From positions 1,860,001 to 1,924,000 of the forward strand of contig NZ_JAPKNJ010000001.1 of NCBI RefSeq assembly GCF_026343945.1: DNA of 64,000 nucleotides, in the 5' to 3' direction. The notes below the pieces were generated by a model. That model did no database searches. It was not told the DNA's origin and saw only the letters and a list, made by a program, of their open reading frames with translations. Source of the stretch: Kaistia algarum. GTDB taxonomy: Bacteria > Pseudomonadota > Alphaproteobacteria > Rhizobiales > Kaistiaceae. Below, in pieces: positions 57,668 to 64,000 of the stretch. Numbering within the stretch: position 1 is the stretch's first letter; each line of letters opens with the position of its first letter. Made by a program: the position numbers and the translations under genes.

Positions 57668-58867
57668 ATGAAACACTCCGTCCAGTTCGCAGAGCGCGAA
57701 AAATCAACCGAATACTTCGACGCGCCGCGGCGCGCGGCCGAAACGCGGCAAGCCGCTCCGACCAATCCTTTTGCTCGTCCAGAACGAGCCGAACGCGACG
57801 GGACGGCGCCGGCGCCCAATCCAGCGGAGCCCGATGAAACGGCGACGGCCTCGCTCGACGAGCTCGTCTCTGAGCTCGAAGCGGCGCTGATGGCCAATCT
57901 GCACTCCGTTTCCGCCATGCTCGAAGCCGAGCCGCCGGCCCGCAACGAGCTTGAGCCGCCTGCCAATGAGGAAGAGACGGTCGATGCCGAGGCGCTGCAG
58001 CGCTTGATGGACAGCATCCGCCAGCCCGCGCCGAAGCGCCCGACCGAAGAGAGCCACGAGGAGTGGATCCTCCGTCCCACATCTCCCCTGCCGACGGCAG
58101 ACGGCAACGCCGACAAACGGTCGCGGCGAGCAACCGCCCGCCCGCCGGAGCGACGCGAGCCGGCGGGACGTCGCCTGCAGAGCAGCTTGATCGTCGGCGC
58201 GGCCCTCGTGGCGCTGGCCGGGGGCGGCGCCTTCATGACGGTGCAGTCGGTCACGGCCCATGACAACACCGAGCCGGCATCGACGGCCAATGTAGCGGCC
58301 GCTGCATCCACCCTCGAACCAGCGTCCGAGCAGGTCGCTGCCCCCGCAATCGAGCCCGAGGCCGCCGCACCGGCGCCCACCGTCGCTAAAGCTGAGGATC
58401 GGGCTCCGGCCGAGACGATAGCGGCACCGAAGGAGCCGGCGGCGCCCGTCCGCAGCTCCGCTGCCAATCCCGAACCTATTGCAGCAAGCGATGCCAGCCC
58501 GCGCGGCGATCTCGGCTCACTGCCTGAAGCGGCGACGCGTTCGGCGCTTGGGCTTCCCGAAGTTGACGCCCCGGCTGCCGCACCCGCTCCCGAGCGGCTC
58601 GCTTCCGCCGATGTGCAGACCACGGTCCCGGGAGCTGCGCCGGAACCGGTCAAGCGCAGCCTCGGCACGATGGGCGCCGGACCAGCCAAGATCACCAGCA
58701 GCGTCAAGCTGCGCAGCAATCCCGACAATGGCGCGCCGGTGATCGGCGTTCTTTCAGCCGGGACCGATGTCACCATCGTCGGCTGCAAGGGCTGGTGCGA
58801 GGTGACGGCGGGCGACAGGCGCGGCTTCGTGTTCCAGCGCTTTCTGGCCCCCGCGAATGCCGGCTGA
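57668..58867 (+). CDS. SH3-domain protein with one TM helix
   Basis: 399 residues: an acidic, Ala/Pro/Glu-rich cytoplasmic part (1-170), one TM helix (about 174-196, SSLIVGAALVALAGGGAFM), a long Ala/Pro-rich periplasmic linker, and a C-terminal bacterial SH3 domain (about 338-395, SSVKLRSNPDNGAPVIG, then GCKGWCEVTAGDRRGFVF). Such domains bind peptidoglycan peptides. I chose ATG 57668 with a GAGAG site; ATG 57596 is also in frame. Its last 114 bp are antisense to the end of the LysR gene. Confidence 0.82.
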   Translation: MKHSVQFAEREKSTEYFDAPRRAAETRQAAPTNPFARPERAERDGTAPAPNPAEPDETATASLDELVSELEAALMANLHSVSAMLEAEPPARNELEPPANEEETVDAEALQRLMDSIRQPAPKRPTEESHEEWILRPTSPLPTADGNADKRSRRATARPPERREPAGRRLQSSLIVGAALVALAGGGAFMTVQSVTAHDNTEPASTANVAAAASTLEPASEQVAAPAIEPEAAAPAPTVAKAEDRAPAETIAAPKEPAAPVRSSAANPEPIAASDASPRGDLGSLPEAATRSALGLPEVDAPAAAPAPERLASADVQTTVPGAAPEPVKRSLGTMGAGPAKITSSVKLRSNPDNGAPVIGVLSAGTDVTIVGCKGWCEVTAGDRRGFVFQRFLAPANAG

Positions 58868-59803
58868 GGCGAACCGGTCCGTCTCGCCAGCGGCAATCTC
58901 GCGCTCGATTTCCCGAACGATCGCCATATAGGCGGTCGCTGCCGGCGAGCGCGAGCGCCCTCGGCGGGTGATGAAACCGTAATTGAGCCGCAGCCAGGGA
59001 ACGTCGACAGGAAGGATGATCAGCTGGCCGAGTTCGACCTCGCGGCGAATCTGAAGCGGCGCGGCGGCGCCGAGGCCAATCCCCGAGGCGATGATGTTGC
59101 GGGCCGCTGTAAAGGTTTCGACCGTGATCCGCGGCAGGAAGCGATCGCGCACGAGATCGAACGTGCCGAAATGGCCCTCGGTTCGCGGCAAGGCCGCGCT
59201 GATCCGGGCCGGCGTCGTCGGCCCGACCCAGGGATAGTCCAGAAGATCGTCGAGCGTCAGCGCAAGCCGCGCCGCCAGGGGATGGCTGTTGGCGCAGTAG
59301 AAGCGCAGCGGCCGGGTCGACAGCGGTTCGACCTCCAATTGGAGCTGCTGGCTCGCCTCCGCGATCTCGGCGAGCGCCAGGTCGGCTCTTCCGGCGGCGA
59401 CGTCCTCGACGGCGCGGGTCCAGTCGACGATGTCGAGACGGACCGCGAGCCCCGGATAGAGCGAGGATAACCTGCCGATCGCCTGTTGCCCGGAAATCTC
59501 CGCCGCATAGGGCCCGGCGACGATCGTGAGGTCGCCGATTTCCAGCCCCTTGGCGAGCGCGATCTCGCGCATCATCCCGGCAAATTCGTCGATCACCCGC
59601 TCGCCATGCCGCAGGATGATCCGGCCGAACAAGGTCGGCGTGACCCCGTCGCGGTCGAAGAGCGGCACGCCGAGATCGTCCTCCAGATATTTGAGACTGC
59701 GCGTCAGCGCCGGCTGCGACACGCCGAGTGCCGTGGCGGCACGCCCGAAATGCCGGTGCTCGGCGAGCGCGCGGATCAGTTCCAGATGTCTAATCGAGTG
59801 CAC
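58754..59803 (-). CDS. LysR-family transcriptional regulator
   Basis: 349 residues. An N-terminal winged helix (HFGRAATALGVSQPALTRSLKYLED, 18-42) and a periplasmic-binding-protein-like effector domain (about 90-300). The last 40 or so residues exceed the family's usual length of about 305 and are encoded antisense to the SH3 gene. GTG start at 59803. Divergent from the arylsulfatase gene, which it probably controls; two inverted repeats lie between them. Confidence 0.9.
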   Translation of the reverse strand: MHSIRHLELIRALAEHRHFGRAATALGVSQPALTRSLKYLEDDLGVPLFDRDGVTPTLFGRIILRHGERVIDEFAGMMREIALAKGLEIGDLTIVAGPYAAEISGQQAIGRLSSLYPGLAVRLDIVDWTRAVEDVAAGRADLALAEIAEASQQLQLEVEPLSTRPLRFYCANSHPLAARLALTLDDLLDYPWVGPTTPARISAALPRTEGHFGTFDLVRDRFLPRITVETFTAARNIIASGIGLGAAAPLQIRREVELGQLIILPVDVPWLRLNYGFITRRGRSRSPAATAYMAIVREIEREIAAGETDRFASAGIRGGQKALEHEAAPVARRHLAPALAADDGDIGPG

Positions 59804-59804
59804 G

Positions 59805-59819
59805 ATAACACGCTGTTAT
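59805..59819. promoter_or_regulatory. LysR operator candidate 1
   Basis: ATAACA-CGC-TGTTAT is a perfect inverted repeat only 1 bp upstream of the lysR start codon, where it could mediate autorepression. Confidence 0.6.
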
Positions 59820-59821
59820 GG

Positions 59822-59845
59822 TCCGATACCGCCAATGGTATTGGA
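59822..59845. promoter_or_regulatory. LysR operator candidate 2
   Basis: TCCGATACC and GGTATTGGA are 9-base arms matching at eight positions around a 6-base spacer. It contains an ATAC-N8-GTAT-like core of LysR-box size, about 80 bp before the sulfatase start, where an activator would bind. Confidence 0.62.
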
Positions 59846-59926
59846 CGACCGCATTTCTATAGTTCAGTCTGATCGCAATCTGGGCGCGGCGCAATCGCGC
59901 GACAGTAGATAATCGGGAGGGACAAT

Positions 59927-61492
59927 ATGGCCTGGAAGTCGAAAGCGCTGGTCTCGCTTTGTACGGCGACCTTATTTCTATCGGGCAGCGTGGCCTTTGC
60001 AGCAGAGACGGTCAAGAAACCCAATATATTGGTGATCTGGGGCGACGACATCGGCGGCTTCAACGTCAGCGCCTACAATAACGGCATGATGGGCTACAAG
60101 ACGCCCAATATCGACAGTATTGCCAAGGAAGGCGCGCTGTTCACCGACTGGTACGGCCAGCAGAGCTGCACAGCCGGTCGGGCAGCGTTCATCACCGGCC
60201 AGTCGCCGATCCGCACCGGCCTGACCAAGGTGGGCCTGCCGGGGGCGCCGGAAGGGATGCAGACCGCCGACCCGACCATCGCGACCCTCCTGAAGCCGCT
60301 CGGCTACGCGACCGGCCAGTTCGGCAAGAACCATCTGGGCGACCGCGACGAGATGCTGCCGACCAACAATGGCTTCGACGAATTCTTCGGCAATCTATAC
60401 CACCTGAACGCCGAGGAGGAACCGGAGAACGTCGACTATCCGAAGGACCCCGCCTTCAAGGCCAAGTTCGGACCGCGCGGCGTCATTCACTCCTGGGCGC
60501 TTCCGGATGGAACCCAGAAGATCATCGACACCGGCCCACTGACCCGCAAACGCATGGAGACGGTCGACGAGGAGGTCACCAAGTCGGCGATCGAGTTCAT
60601 GAACAAGTCCCACCAGGACGGCAAGCCGTTCTTCGTCTGGTGGAACTCGACCCGCATGCACGTCTTCACCCATCTGAAGCCGTCCTCGGAGGGCAAGACG
60701 GGCCTCGGCATCTATGCGGATGGCATGGTCGAGCATGACGGCATGGTCGGCGAACTCCTGGCCGAGTTGAAGAAGCTCGGCATCGAGGACAACACGATCG
60801 TGATGTACTCGACCGACAATGGCGCCGAGACCTTCACCTGGCCCGATGGCGGCACGACCATGTTCCGCGGCGAGAAGAACACCAACTGGGAAGGTGGCTA
60901 CCGCGTGCCGTCCGTGATCCGCTGGCCCGGCGTCATCAAGCCCGGCACTGTGGTCAACGATATCACTGCCCATGAGGACATGCTGCCAACGCTCGTCGCC
61001 GCTGCTGGCAATCCCGACGCCAAGCAGCAACTGCTCAAGGGCGAGACCATCGGGGCGCGCAGCTACAAGGTCCATCTCGATGGCTATGATCTCGCGCCCG
61101 CGCTGAAGGGCGAGGCGGCATGGCCGCGCAAAGAATTCATCTATTGGACGGATGACGGCAGCGTCGCGGCCCTGCGCTACGACAATTGGAAGGTCACCTT
61201 CCTTGAGCAGGACGCGCTCGGACTTCGTGTCTGGCAGGACCCGTTCAAGCAGCTGCGCGCGCCGCTCCTTACCAATCTCCGCATGGACCCGTTCGAGCGG
61301 GCGGAGGAGGAGAACGCGATGGGCTATCAGCGCTGGTACATGGACCGCATGTTCGCCATCGCCCCGGCCGGAGCCTATGTCGGCGCCTGGCTGCAGAGCT
61401 TCCGCGACTTCCCGCCGCGCCAGAAGCCGGGGAGCTTCAATCTGGAGCGCGTGATGGAGACCGTGTCCTCCAGAGTGCCGAGCGCCCAGTGA
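59927..61492 (+). CDS. Secreted arylsulfatase
   Basis: 521 residues with a Sec signal peptide (MAWKSKALVSLCTATLFLSG, cleavage probably after AFA near residue 25). The sulfatase core has metal ligands WGDDIGG (Asp40, Asp41) and the formylglycine motif SCTAGRAAFITG (Cys81; C-x-A-x-R), which needs a maturase encoded elsewhere. TDNGAETFTWPDGG holds further metal and substrate residues. Hydrolyses sulfate esters in the periplasm, probably for sulfur supply. A GGAGGG ribosome site precedes the ATG. Confidence 0.92.
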   Translation: MAWKSKALVSLCTATLFLSGSVAFAAETVKKPNILVIWGDDIGGFNVSAYNNGMMGYKTPNIDSIAKEGALFTDWYGQQSCTAGRAAFITGQSPIRTGLTKVGLPGAPEGMQTADPTIATLLKPLGYATGQFGKNHLGDRDEMLPTNNGFDEFFGNLYHLNAEEEPENVDYPKDPAFKAKFGPRGVIHSWALPDGTQKIIDTGPLTRKRMETVDEEVTKSAIEFMNKSHQDGKPFFVWWNSTRMHVFTHLKPSSEGKTGLGIYADGMVEHDGMVGELLAELKKLGIEDNTIVMYSTDNGAETFTWPDGGTTMFRGEKNTNWEGGYRVPSVIRWPGVIKPGTVVNDITAHEDMLPTLVAAAGNPDAKQQLLKGETIGARSYKVHLDGYDLAPALKGEAAWPRKEFIYWTDDGSVAALRYDNWKVTFLEQDALGLRVWQDPFKQLRAPLLTNLRMDPFERAEEENAMGYQRWYMDRMFAIAPAGAYVGAWLQSFRDFPPRQKPGSFNLERVMETVSSRVPSAQ

Positions 61493-61524
61493 GCCCCACT
61501 TCGACCCTTGGCCTTCGAGGATGA

Positions 61525-61555
61525 CGGCGCCCGCCCCCCGGCGGGCGCCGTTTTT
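61525..61555 (+). terminator. Rho-independent terminator of the arylsulfatase
   Basis: CGGCGCCCGCC and GGCGGGCGCCG form an 11-bp stem with a CCCC loop, followed by five T, 32 bp after the stop. Confidence 0.92.
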
Positions 61556-61569
61556 CACCCATCCGGCCC

Positions 61570-61931
61570 GTTGAGACCCAGACGGTTGATCATATCGCAG
61601 ACCGCCATCTTCACTTAAGCGGTTCTCGACCTTGTGCCGCTGGTGGGATTTTCCGGCTTTGGCTCGGCGGGATGCGGGGGTTGATATCCCTGGCTGCGAG
61701 CGCCTGCCGGGACCAGGCGCCGTCTTAGCCGCAATCGGAAATGACAGTCTTGGCCGGCGGGGAGACATCCAGCCCGAAGCGGGCGCTCTGGTGGTCGCGG
61801 ATCTCACCTTCCGACAACGGCATGACGATGGGGCAAACACCGTGACGGCGTCGCGTGTGGAGCTGCCGAAAGAATTCGAAACACATCTTCGAACCGCTTG
61901 TTCGGCCCTGACTGCCATGTTCCTCGACCAC
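61570..61931 (-). pseudogene. Decayed IS5-family transposase fragment
   Basis: On the minus strand PIVMPLSEGEIRDHQSA, PPAKTVISDCG, then DGAWSRQALAARDINPRIP matches the DDE-transposase stretch usually read as LTEGQ...DRGYDADWFRQAL of IS5/IS427-type elements. The Tyr codon after DCG is now TAA (61725-61727). Farther on, QRHKVENR lies in another frame, so there is also a frameshift. The N-terminal part and clear terminal inverted repeats are missing. A dead remnant filling most of the 455-bp gap between sulfatase and transglutaminase genes. Confidence 0.68.
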
Positions 61932-61947
61932 CTGCTACAACCTCCTC

Positions 61948-62832
61948 ATGGCACGCATCCGCATCGTCCATTCCACCGTCTATACTTACCGCAACCCCGT
62001 CGGCCTCACCCGGCATCGGCTGATGCTGCGGCCGGATGACAGTCATGATCTGCGGCTGGTGGAATCGAGCCTGGTCGTCGAGCCGACGCCGTCACGTATT
62101 CTCTGGGCGCATGATGTGTTCAACAATTCCATCGGCTTTCTCGAATGGCCCGAGGATCTGCGAACGGATCGCCTTTCGATCGTCTCGACGCTCGATCTGA
62201 TCCATCATCCCGACGGCGCGCCAGCGCCCCTCTACAGCCTCGATCCGGCGGCGGAGCATTTTCCCTTCGCCTATTCGGCCGACGAACTCGCCGATCTCGG
62301 CCGTCTCGTCGAGCCAGCGGGCGCCGATCCGGATGGCGCGGTTGCGGCTTTCGGACAGCGCTTTGCCCGCGAGCATGGCGCCGCCGGGACGCTGGCGCTG
62401 ATCGAAGCGATGACGCATGCGATCCAGGCCGAGATCGGCTACAGCGCGCGCTACGAGGAAGGGACGCAGACGGCGGCCGAGACCTTGAGGCTCGGCACCG
62501 GCACCTGCCGCGACTTCGCCGTGCTCATGATCGGCGCGCTGCGGTCGCTTGAGATCGCCGCCCGCTTCGTCACCGGCTATCTCTATGACGACACGAGCGG
62601 CACGACTCGCGGCGGCGGTTCGACCCATGCCTGGTGCAGCGTCTATCTGCCGGGCGCCGGCTGGATCGAATATGACCCGACCAACGGGCTTCTCGCCGGC
62701 GCCAATCTCGTGCGCGTCGGCGCAACGCGGACGGCGGCGCAGGCGCTGCCGATTTCCGGCGGCTTCATCGGCGATGCGAGCGATCCGCTGGCGCTTGAAG
62801 TCGACGTGGCGGTGAGTGCCATACCGCTCTGA
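61948..62832 (+). CDS. Transglutaminase-like cysteine protease family protein
   Basis: 294 residues. An N-terminal beta-sandwich domain (1-100, beginning MARIRIVHSTVYTYRNPV) and a transglutaminase core with Cys187 (GTGTCRDFAV), His227 (STHAWCSVYLPG) and Asp243 (EYDPTNG), so the triad is complete. Cytoplasmic, no signal. Proteins of this type are widespread in alphaproteobacteria and often lie in peptide-modification gene sets; the substrate is unknown. The gene begins 17 bp beyond the IS5 remnant. Confidence 0.86.
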   Translation: MARIRIVHSTVYTYRNPVGLTRHRLMLRPDDSHDLRLVESSLVVEPTPSRILWAHDVFNNSIGFLEWPEDLRTDRLSIVSTLDLIHHPDGAPAPLYSLDPAAEHFPFAYSADELADLGRLVEPAGADPDGAVAAFGQRFAREHGAAGTLALIEAMTHAIQAEIGYSARYEEGTQTAAETLRLGTGTCRDFAVLMIGALRSLEIAARFVTGYLYDDTSGTTRGGGSTHAWCSVYLPGAGWIEYDPTNGLLAGANLVRVGATRTAAQALPISGGFIGDASDPLALEVDVAVSAIPL

Positions 62833-62902
62833 TATCCGCTCTGGAACGGCGCGCCGATCGCGGGCAATCTCGGCTATCGCCTTCCAACGGGAACATCCTT
62901 GC

Positions 62903-63364
62903 ATGATCATCGAACAGCGCCTCGCCGAGCTCGGCATCGTCCTGCCGACCGTTCCCCAGCCGGTCGGTTCCTATCTGCCCGCCGCGCGCATGGGCAATCT
63001 GCTCTTTCTGTGCGGGCAGGGACCGCTGCTGGAAAGCGGAGAAAACGCCAAGGGCAAGCTCGGCCGCGAGGTCAGCGTGGAAGAGGGCTACAAGCTGGCG
63101 CGGCTGACCGGGCTCTATCTGATCGCGGCGATGAAGCAGGGACTTGGCGATCTCGACCGCGTCGTCAGGGTCGGCAAGGTGCTCGGCATGGTCAATTGCA
63201 CACCGGAATTCGGCGACATGCCGGCCGTGATCAATGGCTGCTCGGATCTGTTCGTCGAAGTCTTCGGCGACAAGGGCCGCCATGCGCGCTCCTCGGTCGG
63301 CATGGGCTCGCTGCCCGGCGGCATGACCGTCGAGATCGAGGCGGTGGTCGAGATTTCGGACTGA
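62903..63364 (+). CDS. RidA/YjgF-family protein
   Basis: 153 residues, of the ~150-residue type. RidA proteins hydrolyse reactive enamines/imines from PLP enzymes. The C-terminal RSSVGMGSLPGGMTVEIEAVVEI is typical, with the substrate-binding Arg in HARSSVG. I chose ATG 62903 (MIIEQRLAELGIVLP), which matches the usual start; the upstream open frame overlaps the transglutaminase-like gene. It lies 70 bp after that gene, on the same strand. Confidence 0.9.
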   Translation: MIIEQRLAELGIVLPTVPQPVGSYLPAARMGNLLFLCGQGPLLESGENAKGKLGREVSVEEGYKLARLTGLYLIAAMKQGLGDLDRVVRVGKVLGMVNCTPEFGDMPAVINGCSDLFVEVFGDKGRHARSSVGMGSLPGGMTVEIEAVVEISD

Positions 63365-63496
63365 CGGTGCTGAATGCGAACAGGCGTCCTGTGATGCCTA
63401 GACCGGTCATCCCAGGACGCCCGCTGCAAACCACGACGGTGGGGCTACCGGCGGGCTTGTAGTGGCGAGCGATTTGGCGAAAATAACGCGCCTGAC

Positions 63497-63525
63497 AGAT
63501 CGCTCGGTACGTGGGAAATTTACCC
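63497..63525. promoter_or_regulatory. AT-rich patch with an inverted repeat upstream of RidA's 3' neighbour
   Basis: GTGGG-AAATTTA-CCCAC lies in the 213-bp gap between the convergent RidA and cobF genes. It is a symmetrical, AT-centred element of unknown role; with two convergent genes it is more likely a transcript-end structure than an operator. Confidence 0.25.
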
Positions 63526-63577
63526 ACAAATATCAGCCCTGTCAATCGGCCGATTGAGAATTTTACGCACCTGCCGT

Positions 63578-64000
63578 TCAGCCGGATCCGTTGTCCTTCG
63601 CCCGGCGCAGCAGATAGGCGTCCATGATCCAGCCTTTTTCGGCGCGGAGCCTGGCGCGCAGCTCGGCGATCGAAGCCGCCACGTCGCCGGCGCGGCCGGA
63701 GATGACGACCTCGTCCGGCGTGCCGAGATAGGCGCCCCAGAACAAGTCGCGATCCTCAATACCGGGCCGCGTGAACGTCGCCTCGCCGTCGAGCAGCACG
63801 ACGCAATCTTCGTCGGGAATGGCCTCCGCGAGCCGCCGCCCGGTCGTCAGCAGCACCGGTTCGCCGATGCGGTTGAGCGCAATGCGGTGTCGCGCCGCCA
63901 GCGCCTGGATGCTGGATATACCGGGGATCACCTCGACTTCCAGATCGAGGCCGCCGGCTTCGATCCGCTCCAGGATGCGCAGCGACGAATCATAGAGCGC
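63578..64000 (-). CDS. cobF: Precorrin-6A synthase (deacetylating), partial
   Basis: The C-terminal 140 residues of a tetrapyrrole SAM-methyltransferase; the 5' part lies beyond the right edge. ALYDSSLRILERIE, VIPGISSIQALAARHRIALN and WGAYLGTPDEVVISG are characteristic of CobF, which methylates C-1 and extrudes acetate in aerobic cobalamin synthesis. The stop is at 63578, ending RRAKDNGSG. No other cob gene is visible here. Confidence 0.85.
   Translation of the reverse strand, partial: ALYDSSLRILERIEAGGLDLEVEVIPGISSIQALAARHRIALNRIGEPVLLTTGRRLAEAIPDEDCVVLLDGEATFTRPGIEDRDLFWGAYLGTPDEVVISGRAGDVAASIAELRARLRAEKGWIMDAYLLRRAKDNGSG

Overview
The window is a GC-rich, gene-dense bacterial chromosome segment, most consistent with an alphaproteobacterium of the order Hyphomicrobiales (Rhizobiales). 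The main clues are the ordered cluster chvI-chvG-hprK-EIIA(man)-HPr-ahcY beside pckA, a DivL-type kinase, a TsaE/AmgK fusion, murU, addB-addA, trxA, folC-accD-trpA-trpB-trpF, ihfB-sppA-rpsA-cmk-aroA and a FYDLN-acid (TIGR02300) protein. The species cannot be named from sequence alone. Almost all of the window is ordinary chromosomal core. The only mobile-element trace is a decayed IS5-type transposase fragment near 61.7 kb.

Layout. 1-4.6 kb: a minus-strand translation block, infC-rpmI-rplT then pheS-pheT (pheT runs off the left edge). 4.8-10.4 kb: an alpha/beta hydrolase, a sulfite-oxidase-like molybdoenzyme paired with an FAD/NAD reductase, an SDR epimerase, an AraC-fused alkyl-DNA repair protein and ahcY. 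10.5-17.3 kb: the regulatory PTS (HPr, EIIA, HprK) with the ChvG/ChvI envelope/acid sensor, a haem/FMN-type HugZ protein and pckA. 17.6-29.3 kb: a plus-strand block of divL, tsaE-amgK, murU, addB, addA and trxA, linking cell-cycle control, tRNA modification, peptidoglycan recycling and double-strand-break repair. 29.4-34.5 kb: a minus-strand trpF-trpB-trpA-accD-folC operon. 34.6-37.7 kb: a MarR/MFS divergent pair, an ornithine-cyclodeaminase homologue and a LapA protein. 37.8-43.3 kb: aroA-cmk-rpsA and sppA-ihfB.

43.5-64 kb is more accessory: the FYDLN-acid protein, tRNA-Ala(GGC), a GAF-GGDEF cyclase, small membrane proteins, a DMT exporter, a cold-shock trio (DEAD-box helicase, CspA, a second-type IF-1), a TerB protein, an amidotransferase, a choline-kinase-like protein with a dimethylglycine/sarcosine dehydrogenase, a ferric-iron ABC pair with no ATPase nearby, an SH3 protein, a LysR/arylsulfatase divergent pair, the IS5 remnant, a transglutaminase-like protein, a RidA protein and the 3' part of cobF at the right edge.

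I see no CRISPR array, prophage, defence island or secondary-metabolite cluster. The most useful observations are regulatory or small-scale: Tyr in place of the phospho-acceptor His in DivL, an AUU start for infC, a perfect 16-bp palindrome upstream of ahcY, a 27-bp inverted repeat upstream of hugZ, a self-contained AT-richer ~175-bp transcription unit (possible sRNA or 35-residue membrane peptide) at 49.2-49.4 kb, and a 114-bp convergent coding overlap between the SH3 and LysR genes.
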